From Paralithodes platypus (taxonomy: Eukaryota > Arthropoda > Malacostraca > Decapoda > Lithodidae): a DNA stretch of 64,000 nucleotides. Below are positions 35,192-47,315 of the stretch, piece after piece. Position 1 is the first letter of the stretch; every line of letters begins with the position of its first letter. The position numbers were made by a program, and so were the translations under genes. The DNA lies in the NCBI GenBank assembly GCA_032716605.1, contig CM064530.1, forward strand, positions 9,796,661 through 9,860,660, written 5' to 3'. A model generated the notes under the pieces. It was given only the letters and a program-made list of their open reading frames with translations, was not told the origin of the DNA and made no database searches.

Positions 35192-35905
35192 TCACAAATG
35201 CATAAGACAGAACAAATGCATAAGACAGAACAAATGCATAAGACAGAACAAATGCATGAGACAGAACAAATGCCAAGACTTCCAAAACTCACTTTTGGGA
35301 GTCCATCGGCCCCTCACACACACGCACGTAAACACACAACTCCCTCACACACACGCACGTAAACACACAACTCCCTCACTACTCCCTCACACATACGCAC
35401 GTAAACACACACAACTCCCTCACTACTCTCTCACACACACGCACGTAAACACACAACTCCCTCACACACACGCACGTAAACACACAACTCCCTCACACAT
35501 ACGCACGTAAACACACACAACTCCCTCACTACTCTCTCACACACACGCACGTAAACACACAACTCCCTCACACACACGCACGTAAACACACAACTCCCTC
35601 ACTACTCCCTTACACACACGCACGTAAACACACAGCTCCCTCACTACTCCCTTACACACATGCACGTAAACACACAACTCCCTCACACACACGCACGTAA
35701 ACACACAACTCCCTCACACACACGCATGTAAACACACAACTCCCTCACACACACGCACGTAAACACACAACTCCCTCACACACACGCACGTAAACACACT
35801 ACTCCCTCACACACACGCACGTAAACACACAACTCCCTCACACACACGCACGTAAACACACAACTCCCTCACACACACGCACGTAAACACACAACTCCCT
35901 CACTC
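35192..35905 (+). repeat. Two minisatellites (18 bp and ~31 bp)
   Basis: 35,192-35,275 repeats AATGCATAAGACAGAACA. 35,310-35,905 repeats CTCCCTCACACACACGCACG plus TAAACACACAA with length variants. Confidence 0.9.
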
Positions 35906-35984
35906 CCCCCACCACACCACACCAAAAACAACAATAATATAAATACTACTACTACTACTACTACTACTAGTAGTAGTCTTAATA

Positions 35985-36450
35985 ATAATACTAGAAATAA
36001 ATACAATTAAATATATTGATAAAAACAGCAATAAAATATATATTTAAAACAATAATATTAATGTAATATGCCCTGTAATATGAGATACTTAGGCCACCCC
36101 ACAATTAGTTCAATTTTGTATAACTGTTATACATATTAACATAATATTTTGCATAAAGGATTACCAGCTTTCATTTAGCAAAAATTAAAAAAAGTCTACA
36201 AATAATGATATCTATGAATATTAATATATAGTGAAGGATAGCCTTCATATATTAAACATAGACTATATATAATAAGACAAATTTCGAGGTAAATAGATCT
36301 CTTTAGACACTATGAAAGCTGACAAAAAAGGAGTTACGTCTACCAAACATTTGTAGAAATACTATAAATGGTACACATATATGTTGATTAAACTATCAAA
36401 GGAACTAGTGTCATTATAATAATTATGTAACCAGAGATGCAAGTTACTTA
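35985..36450. other. AT-rich, nothing recognised
   Basis: A CTA/TAG run at 35,943-35,970 precedes it. No gene or repeat family assigned. Confidence 0.4.
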
Positions 36451-36529
36451 GAATAGATGGGAACGCTTGGCATCTATTGGGACTATTTCCATACCAGCCA
36501 CAAGATGAAATACACAACTCTAACTCGAG

Positions 36530-37145
36530 CTGTCCACAACCACGCCCACACCAACGGCACTACAGCTGTCAGAAACCACACCCACACCACCTCAGCCGTC
36601 CATCACCACACCCACACCACATCAGCCGTCCACCACCACACCCACATCCACACCACCTCAGCCACCCAACACCACACCCACACCTCCATCCACACCACCT
36701 CAGCCGTCCACCACCACCTCGATCAGCCGTCCACCACTACACCCACACCACTTCAGCCGTCCAACACCACACCCACACCACCTCAGCCGTCCACCACCAC
36801 ACCCACACCACTACAGCTGTCAGAAACCACACCCACACCACCTCAGCTGTCCAACACCACACCCACGCCACCTCAGCCGTCCACCACTACACCCACACCA
36901 CACCACCTCAGCCGTCCACCACCACACCCACACCACTACAGCTGTCAGAAACCACACCCACACCACCTCGATCAGCCGTCCACCACTACACCCACACCCA
37001 CACCACTTCAGCCGTCCAACACCACACCCACGCCACCTCAGCCGTCCACCACTACACCCACACCACACCACCTCAGCCGTCCACCACCACACCCACACCA
37101 CTACAGCTGTCAGAAACCACACCCACACCACCTCAGCCGCCCAAC
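36530..37145 (+). repeat. Imperfect CCACACCCACACCACCTCAG minisatellite
   Basis: Irregular units of about 30 bases ending in CAGCCGTC or CAGCTGTC. Frames of about 250 residues rich in His, Pro and Thr arise only from the repeat; both + frames are equally open. Confidence 0.85.
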
Positions 37146-37814
37146 ACCACGCCCGTCATTTATCAAGTTGGTGAACACGTGCTCCCAAATCTGTTATCGA
37201 GGTGTTGGCCAAAATCCGTGACTATCAAACCGGGTGCGAGGTCAACCATGCTGTGCCTTCAGTAGGGAGAGTGGTCCAGTTCACGGCCAGATTCTTTACT
37301 GTACTTAATTCGAGGAAGGGGGAGAGGGGGAGGCATTTTTTGTACCCTCCTTTTTAATATTCAAACGTTATCCCCAATTTAGGTGTCCATACTTTCCTGG
37401 CGAGCCATAAGGAGCCTCTCATTTGAGAAAACCCACCTTCAGTCGAAAAATGTACAAATATGCTTAAATTATGTTGCATCTGGAATATAATGTCGAAATT
37501 GCAAAAGCAAAAGGCTTACAAGCGTCATAGAACCACATACCTTCTATAGGGAAACTTATGTCGAGTTATCGGCCAGCAAGCAGGTCAAAACGGCCCCACA
37601 CGATAGAACGGCCACACTCTGAAACAATATAAAAGTAGTTTAGATTACAAGAGACTATAATTATCCTGTTCATTATAGGTAGGCCACAAATCCTAACTCT
37701 TACTAATCTAACTCAAAAAGGGCTGTAACAAATGGGTTAAAAATGTTCGCACCTTTTCCCTGGCTAACACTTTCCAAATTATAGAAATATTTGTCCGATT
37801 ACTTTTAGTCATCC

Positions 37815-38627
37815 TTTAGTTATAGAGGTTAGTTGTCAACATGTTTAGTTATAGAGGTTAGTTGTCAACATGTTTAGTTATAGAGGTTAGTTGTCAACAT
37901 GTTTAGTTATAGAGGTTAGTTGTCAACATGTTTAGTTATAGAGGTTAGTTGTCAACATGTTTAGTTATAGAGGTTAGTTGTCAACATGTTTGGTATTAGA
38001 GGTTAGTTGTCAACATGTTTAGTTATAGAGGTTAGTTGTCAACATGTTTAGTTATAGAGGTTAGTTGTCAACATGTTTAGTTATAGAGGTTAGTTGTCAA
38101 CATGTTTAGTTATAGAGGTTAGTTGTCAACATGTTTAGTTATAGAGGTTAGTTGTCAACATGTTTAGTTATAGAGGTTAGTTGTCAACATGTTTAGTTAT
38201 AGAGGTTAGTTGTCAACATGTTTAGTTATAGAGGTTAGTTGTCAACATGTTTAGTTATAGAGGTTAGTTGTCAACATGTTTAGTTATAGAGGTTAGTTGT
38301 CAACATGTTTAGTTATAGAGGTTAGTTGTCAACATGTTTAGTTATAGAGGTTAGTTGTCAACATGTTTAGTTATAGAGGTTAGTTGTCAACATGTTTAGT
38401 TATAGAGGTTAGTTGTCAACATGTTTAGTTATAGAGGTTAGTTGTCAACATGTTTAGTTATAGAGGTTAGTTGTCAACATGTTTAGTTATAGAGGTTAGT
38501 TGTCAACATGTTTAGTTATAGAGGTTAGTTGTCAACATGTTTAGTTATAGAGGTTAGTTGTCAACATGTTTAGTTATAGAGGTTAGTTGTCAACATGTTT
38601 AGTTATAGAGGTTAGTTGTCAACATGT
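37815..38627 (+). repeat. 29-bp minisatellite, about 28 copies
   Basis: Unit begins TTTAGTTATAGAGGTTAGTT and ends GTCAACATG. One variant copy near 37,989 (GGTATTAGAGG). Otherwise almost no divergence. Confidence 0.95.
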
Positions 38628-38916
38628 TTGACCTGATTATAATGAATACACTATAGGCTTGGTTAGGCTAAGTTGGGTTAGGTTTGATTAAGTTAGGTTA
38701 GATTTCGTTAAGTTAGGTTAGATTTCGTTATGTTAGGTTAGATTGAGAACACATACAGTAGGTTGAAAGACTGTGGCCGTTTTGGTTGTGGCCGTTTCGG
38801 GGTGTGGTCGTTTTGAGTTGAAACCCACGACTATATATCCAAACCTCCCCATAGTCCTAGTCACGCCTGGTGCATTGGAGAGCGAAATATACAGAAATAT
38901 ACTCCACTCTCTTTAA

Positions 38917-39305
38917 TTAAGGGAACCCACCTCGCTTTGTTTTCTATTTCTCTCTCTCTCTCTTTGGCTTGTATCCATTCGGCACCATTCAGCCTACTGT
39001 TTTAAGACATTTACCCCCATCCAGGTGTCAATATTTTCCTGGCGAGCTGTAGCGAGCCAGCAAATATATATTTTTGTATTGACAGCAAGCTAAATTTGTA
39101 CATTTTTCGATAGAAAAATGTCTCCGGCGAAGCCGGATTTCTCCATACAATGCTGGCTAGCTATCGCTCGCCAGGAAGAAATCGACACCTGGATGGGGAT
39201 AAACGTCTTAAAACAGTTGGCTGAATGGGGCCGAATGGATACAAGCCAGGAAAGAGAGAAAAGGAGAGAGAGAGATAAAAACAAAAAGCCGGTGACCCCC
39301 CTTAA
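38917..39305. mobile_element. TTAA palindromic MITE, second copy
   Basis: Same element as 12,146-12,547, with the halves CTTGTATCCATTCGGC and GCCGAATGGATACAAG. Ends in GGTGACCCCCCTTAA. Confidence 0.8.
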
Positions 39306-39627
39306 AAACTGGAGCATTTACAATAGTCCTTCATAAATCACCTCTCTGTTTCTAGGCATTGTTCGCCATGGTGCAGACAACGCCCTTCCCACGGGTTAAA
39401 CAGTTCTAACATCAATGCTAATTTTCTGAAAACCTCCAGAAATTGAAAGAATATTGGCCTTCATATTTTCACGAGTTAGGCCTAAATACAGTATAGTTAC
39501 ATAGATACACAGCATGCACAGACCTTGCGGTATACTAGGTAGTCCGGGCTTGATGCTAAGTTGCTAACATAGAATTTGCTACAAAGTGGACGGTAAGGAT
39601 AGCAAAACAAACGGCTCTCTTCCCACC

Positions 39628-39665
39628 CAAGGTTAAGAGATACAACGTTGTATCTCTTAACCTTG
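39628..39665. repeat. 38-bp perfect palindrome flanked by 9-bp direct repeats
   Basis: Each half is 19 bases, beginning CAAGGTTAAGAGATACAAC. TTCCCACCC occurs directly on both sides (39,620-39,628 and 39,666-39,674). Confidence 0.9.
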
Positions 39666-39873
39666 TTCCCACCCACCTCCGACCAGGTGTCGGCATGAAA
39701 TTTAGTTGGGAAAACAAGGCCCCCAGCAGAAAGAGAATATTTCTACCGGAAAATTCATAGTAAAGAAGGAAGTTGAAAAATAGTGCATACTACTGATGCT
39801 TAACCTTCTTGGGATTGAAGGGATATAGTCTCAAATAAAAGAAAATAATTTCGTTGGTCAAAGTACAATTCTG

Positions 39874-40140
39874 TTAACCCCTTCACCACCATTACGTAAT
39901 GTTCATCATATTCTGGTTACCAGTAGACGATTTCATGTAGTTTATAATCTACTTCTACAACTCAAGTGCTATCTCAATAAACCCTTTGAATAAGAACATA
40001 AGAAAATGGGAGTCTGCAGAAAGCCGATTGGCCTAAGCAAGGCAGATCCCTGACATAACATAGGTCTTTCTTTAACTGCATAATATAATATAAATTAGCC
40101 AGAATCAAAGGATAAAGGAGCCATGGTGCTGAAGGAGGTA
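39874..40140. mobile_element. Family B MITE with a CR1 stub
   Basis: Starts TTAACCCCTTCACCACC. It is interrupted at about 40,003-40,062 by a minus-strand CR1 3' tail (GAACATAAGAAAATGGGAGT...). Confidence 0.75.
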
Positions 40141-40674
40141 ATAATAATCTTTATTGTCGACGGTTCAGAATTCCCATTACACAAATTACCCACAGGTCAT
40201 CATACGACTTTCATATAATTTCGTCACTAGTTCCTTCAATACCAGGTCCCCGGGTCAGTGTGAGCAAATTGTGCTTGATCTGTTCGCCCCAAGATACCTG
40301 TGCTTCCCCTATAATTTTACCTGGAATTATAGTGATTCCTTTATAATACCTAGACAAATAAAGTCGACTCAAGTTTATCACCCAAAAGATGTTCGTTGAT
40401 TAAATTGTATTAAAAAGATCATTCCAACGATTTTATTATATTGATATAACCAGATTTAATGTTCGTTATGTCGATTTGACCGTATAACCTAGCGATTATC
40501 TCTTTGTTATTTATTTATTTCATATATATATTACTTTTGTTTGTAATTCTTCTTCTTATATCGGTCTAAAGTACTTGACCTGGACAACCTAAACTTGCTT
40601 GACCTCCAAAAATGACTACGCGAATTACTTCGATTGCATTATAGTAACTAGATAATTAAGGGGAGAGTTTAACC

Positions 40675-40890
40675 TTAACCCCTTCTGTACCGGCGACGTC
40701 TTTTTAATTCTATTCTAGCTATATTTAGAAGATTTTATGCAGCTTACGAAGGATCTGCGGTAGTTAAAAGGGTTGCTTGAGATAGTGCAAAAGCTTTATA
40801 ATATCTAGAGATCCTTCCTAAACTGAATATAATCGATTAGTGGTAGCCATGATAAAATACAAAGGAAGTCGATGGTACAGAAGGGGTTAA
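40675..40890. mobile_element. Family B MITE
   Basis: TTAACCCCTTCTGTACCGGC at the left, GATGGTACAGAAGGGGTTAA at the right. 216 bases, near-palindromic. Confidence 0.85.
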
Positions 40891-41026
40891 AACGCCAGGC
40901 CAGATGTCCAATATTATGTATCAGATTAATTTGATTGTAATTCTCATATATATTCCACTTGAACTTTTATTATATTATATTTTAACTATATTTTACTGCA
41001 CTCATTTCACGCTTAAATTGTCATGT

Positions 41027-41238
41027 TTAACCCCTTCTGTACCGGCGACATTTGTTTTTAATTCTAGCTATATATAGACGACTTTGTGTAGTTTAAGAAG
41101 GATCTGTGGTATTCCAAAGGGTTATGTGAGATAGTTCGAAACCTGTTAATTGTAGGAGGCCCTTTTGAAATTGAATACAATCGTCTAATAGCAGCCTGAA
41201 TAAAGTTAAAAGGCCGTCGCTGGTACGGAAGGGGTTAA
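41027..41238. mobile_element. Family B MITE
   Basis: TTAACCCCTTCTGTACCGGC to GGTACGGAAGGGGTTAA; 212 bases. Near copy of 40,675-40,890. Confidence 0.85.
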
Positions 41239-41239
41239 G

Positions 41240-43950
41240 TACCGGTATATATTTCTTACCCTACTTGGCTGTCATATGTATATAAGACGTTTATTAGTCA
41301 TGGGCCTCCGTAACCATGCACTGTTTTACCAGAGCTCAGCATTCTCAATCAAAATCAAACCGTTTCTACCTGTTTATCCTGGACGCCCCCGTTGAGCAAA
41401 TGGGGTGAAAATCAGTGACCTGATGAAGCTATCTGCGAAACGTTGTCAATAAAGTGCTCTTCCTCAGATGGTGTTTTTTATCCAGCAAATGTAAGCTTCT
41501 TTTGGATGGCTTCACTTATCACCTGTGCCTCATTTTAACCCTATCTGGTGCAGGGCGGTTCTTTTTGGAAGTTACACCTCATTAGTTTGGCTATTATAAG
41601 ACACTTCACCCCTTTTAGGTGTCGACTTTTTCTGGCCGAGCGATAGCGAGCCTACAACTTAGGAAAAATCGGCCCTTGGTCGGGACATTTATCGTCCGTT
41701 AGTATTACACAAATCCTGCTTACAGACAGACAAACAAACAGAATGACAAGCAGAGAGGTGATCACAATGTCCGCAATTTTTGTTTGGACAAGTTAATAAC
41801 GTTATTTTTGTTTGGTATCGTCAGTATTGCTTCTACATAAGCAATGATTACCAGTTGTATGCATTATAATTATTTACTCATATCTATAAATTTATATCGA
41901 TTACACCGAAAATTAGGTGGAATTACACGTGTTCTATTCCCTTCCGTGACTTGCCCTAAATATAGTAGTGTTGAGGGAGGAGGTGGAGGTGGGGTCAGCG
42001 AGGTGAGGCTGTACTTGACCTGACCTGACCGGGCCAACACTCTTTGTTAGAGAGACCTCGGGGGTTCGTCACGAAATTAGGGCGTACACTGCTTGAACTA
42101 TGTGGCTTAAGGTTCGCCTTATTTAGGTATGTTTTCGTGTAATTGGACGTTCGTGTTGTAAGGCGCGTGTCCATGCCCATAATAACGGAGCTCCTTTTAA
42201 ATGTTTATTTTTATGAATAAATAAATAAATAAATATATATATATAAAAGTATATAAGTAAATGAATAATAAATATATACGGTACATAAAAGATAATTGTA
42301 TAAATAAATAAATAGATAAATACATAGTAAATAAATGCAAATATATATATAATACAGAAGAATGACTAAACATGAACACTTAAAATGCATAGACGAAGAC
42401 TCCTGGATTAATAGCTGTTCTTTAATAATTGAATCAGAATGGGTAAAACTTGAATATTGGTAGTTTCTGGACCCCCTTTTCCCTCGTGCTTAGCCCCATT
42501 AGTTTTGAGATTTTAAGACATGTGCCTCATTAGTTTGGCGATTATATAACCTTTCGTGCCATTTAGGTGTCGATTTCTTCCTGACGCATTTCTTTTCTGT
42601 TTTCCGGCTATTACTAGACGATTTTGTTTAGATTAGGAAGGGTAAATGGAAGTCCAGAGGGTTAAGTGATATAGTCTTTACCCTTATAATTCCCACAGAT
42701 CCTTCCAAATTTGTAGAACATCGTCTAATGATAACTAGAATAAACTGTCAAAATGCAGCATAATGCAGTATAATGGAAGAGATGGATAGCTATAGATCAG
42801 AAGACACATTTGACTCCCTATAGTTTGTCTTTTTCTCCCAGCTGATGGTAAATTGCTCTCTCGCCATCCTGATAACTCGGCTATGACCAAGATTTTGTCG
42901 CGAAATAGGTTGTTAATTATGAATACCTGTCAATAATAGGACACAACAGTATCCAATTTGTCCATTAACCCTTTGAAGATTGTGGTGCATTTTGACAGTA
43001 TATTTTGGCAATCCTTAGCCGATGGTATACAGCTTAGGAAGGATCAGTGGGAAATATAAGGGATAAATATGACTAGCTCAATTAACCCTCTGACTTCCAA
43101 ATATCCTTCCTAATCTGAAGAAGAAACGTCTAATAATAGCCCCCCCCCAAAAAAAAAAAAGAAGGAAATGCTCCATCGTATCTTATAAGGGATAAGCTTT
43201 ACTCTCTTGAAGGTCACTGTTCTAGATTAAATTATGCGTTATATTTGCAACAAAAAGCGGTGAAGGAAAACTGACTTAAAGGGGGTGGTTTATGGTTGAG
43301 ATTTTAAGACTCGTCCCATTTGTTTGGCAATTTTAAGACCTTTCACCCCATATCAAGACCTTTCGTGCCCTTTAGGTGTTGATTTTTTTCCTGGCAAGCG
43401 ATAGTGAGCCTGTAGTTTGAGAGGAATCAGTCTTCGGCCTGGACATCTCTCTATCGAAAAATGTACACAATTATCTCGAAGGGGGGTCTTGGGTTCTTTT
43501 TTTATTAAAGTCCCCCCCTACCCCGATTTCTTCCTGGCGCATTTCTTTTCTGTTTTCTGACTATTACTAGACGATTTTGTTTAGATTAGGAAGGGTATAT
43601 GGAAGTCAGAGGATTAAGTGTTGCAGTCTTTACCCTTATGAAGAAATAAGTTAAAAACATAAAATGAAATACAATAGAACAATTATAATAATGTTCTTAT
43701 ATCCTTAACCCTTTCAATTAGACAATATATTTACTTTATTGATGGTGTTAGCAGTTGATTGTATTCAGATCACGTTTAAGTTACGAAAATCACCTGGAGA
43801 AATCTAACATGGAAATTAACTTGTGAACCATGTGATACGAGGCGCTAACGGTAACATGATTGATTGGGGTAACTGTAGCGTGTGAATAAATGTGCTGCCA
43901 TTAGGAGATCAGCGTGATAGAGTAGAAGCGTGACTACACATGCCCGAGCC
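41240..43950. other. MITE debris, no gene
   Basis: Partial family A copies at about 41,545-41,690, 42,455-42,590 and 43,290-43,490. A/B chimeric stretches at about 42,570-42,780 and 43,520-43,640; a B copy at about 42,965-43,190. An AT-rich block of ATAAATAA units at 42,200-42,360. The slightly GC-richer 41,940-42,180 is unassigned. Confidence 0.55.
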
Positions 43951-43957
43951 CCTCCCG

Positions 43958-44010
43958 TGACGTCACAGGAGGGAAGGTATATAAAGGTGGGGCGCTGGTC
44001 ACGGAGGGCA
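43958..44010 (+). promoter_or_regulatory. Cuticle gene core promoter: CRE, TATA box, initiator
   Basis: Perfect CRE palindrome TGACGTCA at 43,958-43,965. TATATAAA at 43,978-43,985. An initiator-like GCAGTT has its A at 44,010, 32 bases after the first T of the TATA box. The ATG is 21 bases later, giving a very short 5' leader. The start site is inferred from spacing. Confidence 0.75.
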
Positions 44011-44030
44011 GTTGGCTTCACGATATCATC

Positions 44031-44880
44031 ATGGGAGGAAGGGTGAATTCATATCTTCATCGTTTTGGTTAATTGTTATGGAAGCGAAACGAGTGGAAAA
44101 CGCAACATAATCAATTGCAAACCAGTTTATATCAACCTGAAGTGACCTAAAACATATGAATTGGCCAACGAATTAGTTAGGGGATTGAAGTGACGAGAAT
44201 AATAGAAAACACAACATTTTGAGTTTTAATCAAAAATATATATTTGTTTTGTGAATGCAAGTATAAAAACAGCTAAATTGTCTATCACGTTTGAATGTCG
44301 GGCATGAATGGCATAAAAGATACAAATTGAATGTGATACTACTTTTAAACGATTAAATTTGTAAATAGCTTAATAATCTGCGTTCAGTTTGTCATCAAAT
44401 TAGACGCATAGTATATTTTATGCTGTAGTGTGATAGCGAGCTCAATTAGTAAGTGGTGATCTAATCAACAGGCAATATAATTTAAAATACTCACATAAAT
44501 TAGTTGGATCAATTAATTTTTGTCTAAATTAACCTTAATTAAATATTGTACAATTTGACAATTTACTAATCAAACTACTTTATTTATTCATTTATTGTTT
44601 CGATATCACGTACTATTTGTATCACTACGTGCGTATTGGATAGCTTACCCTACGTTATCATTGCTACTCAAGGAAAAGGCAGAAGACTGTTTTATATAAA
44701 CAAAAATAGCCTATAATCAAAAGTGTAAGGTATATGCTTTAACTATTGTGCTGACTTATTCAGGAACACTCTTAAACCCATGTTATACTTTTCATTAGAA
44801 TATTGATGATAGCCGTTTTTATAGAAGGCTTCCAACAAGTACAAATGAAGCTTCTTCTGAAAACAATGAATACAGGAATA

Positions 44881-44919
<39 letters not shown>

Positions 44920-45015
44920 TATATACCGTATATATATATTTCATTGCTATTATAACATTTACTTTAGGATAACTAATGGCATGTATGTATATACTCAAAT
45001 ATCTCTCTCTCTCTC

Positions 45016-45065
<50 letters not shown>

Positions 45066-46616
45066 GTATTTGTGTGTTTATTGAAAACATACACTTAGTC
45101 ATAAGTCCTTATGTATAGTCAACCATTGAATTAACTAGTTATCTACTTGTCATTAATCAAATATGAATTAAATATTTTGTATGTTGTAGGTGGTATTGAT
45201 TTTGACGGCGGTGGTGGTGGCGGTCGTGGCGGACTATACATCCTCAGAATCGGTATAGTTCTCAAACCTTATTTGATTTTTTTTCTTTGTTTTTACAATT
45301 TGTGAAAAAAAAAATAATAATATAGGTTGATTGCTCGGATAACAATAAATGCTGACTTTTGAAACGATAACGTTGTTCACATGTTATGAACCATCAATAT
45401 ACTCTTAACAAATTGCTACTTTATAAGTTATATTTATACTTCTGCATTTTACATCTGATATAGTGAACTTATGTATTATATAAATCTGTCTAATTTACGT
45501 CATGAATTTGTGCTTGTATATTGACTGGCAAGCCTTACATTTCAGGAGTCTTCTGAGGAATCGTACGAGTCGACCGAGGCCAAGTACGAGTTCGGCTACG
45601 ATGTTCAACACAGCTATTCGGGCAACAACTTCGGCCGCCAAGAATCACGAGACGGCGATACCACCAAAGGCTCCTACTACGTGCAGCTCCCCGATGGTCG
45701 CCGGCAGAAAGTCTCCTATTACGTGGACGGCGACTCTGGATTTGTGGCAGAGGTCACATATGAAGGCGAGGCGAAACATCCAGAGTCGTACGAATCCTCC
45801 GGGTCATCTGAATCGCGTGAGGATGCGCCCCGTTATGCTCCAGTTCGTCACACTTACGAAAACCCCGCCTCTGACGAATCAGTAGAGAAACCAGTGTACG
45901 TCCTGCCACCCCGAAAATCCAATCCCTCTCCCAAGCGTGCATACGGCCCTCCAAAACCAAAACCTGCACCACCAAGACCTTCATATTCTAGTCCAAAACC
46001 CACCTACAAACGCCGCCGACTCAGCTTCACAGTGCCAAGGCGTTCGTACTCCGCCAAACCCAAACCTAGGCCTGTGTCTCGTTCAAAACATTCCTATGGT
46101 CCTCCCAAACGCAGATATGGCCCTCCTAGACTTGCATACGGCCCACCAAGATCAGTATACGGCCCTCCAAGACCCACATACGGCCCTCCAAAGCCATCCT
46201 ACGGCTCGCCAAAGCCATCCTACGGCCCTCTAACATCCTCCTACAGCCACGTACCAACCTTACCCCATGAGGATCAAGAGGCACAAGAGTCCAACGAGGT
46301 TTTCTTCTATGCTCTACCGGATAAGATGAAAGAAGAGAGCGAAGAGAAAGACGAGAGTGATGAGAAAGACAGGAGTGGCGAGGAGAAATACAAGAAAGAG
46401 AAAGAAGAGTCCGAGTCCGAGTCAGAAGAGTCAAGTGAAGAAGAAGAGGAACCTAGAGCCTCCTCATATAACCCTCCCATACCCAAATACTTCCTAAGGC
46501 CGTCCTCAGAGGCGTCTTATGAGTTGCCAGATTACACCCCCAATCACAACTACCTGCCACCTTACCCTCAGGTTTATCAGCCCCCCATCTATGTGCCAAA
46601 ATCGTACAGGAATTAG
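44031..46616 (+). CDS. RR-type cuticle protein with YGPP repeats and an acidic Ser/Glu segment
   Basis: Three exons: 44,031-44,042, 45,190-45,252 and 45,546-46,616, all phase 0 with GT/AG ends; 381 residues. Exon 1 gives only Met-Gly-Gly-Arg. Exon 2 supplies the hydrophobic signal core VVLILTAVVVAVVA with likely cleavage before Asp-Tyr-Thr. This split signal peptide is usual for arthropod cuticle genes. Residues 39-101 form the Rebers-Riddiford chitin-binding domain (YEFGYDVQ, QESRDGDTTKGSYYVQLPDG, VSYYVDGDSGFVAEVTYEGE), nearest to RR-2 and pro-resilin types. Residues about 209-254 repeat YGPP plus K/R and two or three residues, an elastomer-like linker. Residues about 288-327 are Glu/Ser/Lys-rich. 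The C-terminus is Tyr/Pro-rich. It is secreted and should bind chitin in the exoskeleton. A calcium-binding role of the acidic part is inference. Confidence 0.9.
44043..45189 (+). other. First intron of the cuticle gene
   Basis: 1,147 bases, AT-rich, with AT runs at 44,884-44,935 and 45,020-45,062. Donor gtgaat, acceptor tgttgtag. Confidence 0.8.
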
Positions 46617-46827
46617 AAGTAGATTAATTACTCTCTCTCTCTCTCAAACACACACAAATGCGCTATCATCCTGCAGTTTCTTCACGTTGGTCCCTATATC
46701 TTAGTCAGCCTCATTCTCACTCACTCTCTTTCAAACAAACACTTACTGGTCTCCATATTTACATAGCCAGACCCCCTCCTCTCCTCTGTCGCTAATTTCA
46801 TGTCCATCGTTCTTCCTATAATGACTA

Positions 46828-46872
<45 letters not shown>

Positions 46873-47100
46873 ACACCTAAATTTTCCCCCCTCTCGGTTT
46901 CTGCATCTCCAAACACTATCACTGACTCCAATCATGAGATTTAATTAATATATATATTTTTATATTTTGAACTGTAATATATTAAGAGTAAATATAAACA
47001 TGCTGTAAGAGAGTTACAAAATAGAATTAGCCCAGCTGCATGCGGATCTTGTCAAAGAAGATATTCAGTATTTCACAGACTCACAATACTGGTAGTATAA
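46617..47100 (+). other. 3' flank of the cuticle gene
   Basis: Contains a CT run at about 46,830-46,869. No canonical AATAAA was seen; AGTAAA near 46,987 is a possible weak polyadenylation signal. Confidence 0.4.
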
Positions 47101-47315
47101 TCAACACCTTCTGTACCGGCGACGTCATTTTAATTTTTAGTCTAGCTATATTTAGACGACTTTGTGCAGCTTAAAAAAGGATCTGTGGTAGTAAATATGG
47201 TTAATTAAGATAGTTCGAAGCCTGTTGATTGTTGGAGGCCCCTTTTAAACAATGGAATCATCTACTAGTAGTCAGGAGAAAGTTAAAAGGACGAAACAGG
47301 TACTGAACGGGTTAA
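47101..47315. mobile_element. Family B MITE at the left edge of the partial unit
   Basis: Starts TCAACACCTTCTGTACCGGC (first TTAA mutated) and ends GAACGGGTTAA. The bases after its right TTAA (CCATAGTTTCGTTGG) match those after the family A copies at 51,216 and 58,890. Confidence 0.75.

Noticed and set aside
36457..37265. His/Pro/Thr-rich frames of ~260 residues
   Set aside because: Two + frames are equally open over an imperfect CCACACC minisatellite; no splice or domain evidence.
23702..38627. CRISPR-like arrays
   Set aside because: The tandem units have no unique spacers; the repeats are contiguous. The genome is eukaryotic.
38655..38745. Possible interstitial telomere (TTAGG)
   Set aside because: Only scattered GTTAGGTTAG pieces with TTTCG interruptions. 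Not a run of the arthropod TTAGG repeat.
41940..42180. Possible exon on the minus strand (61 residues)
   Set aside because: Slightly higher GC, but no recognisable domain, splice pairing or promoter.
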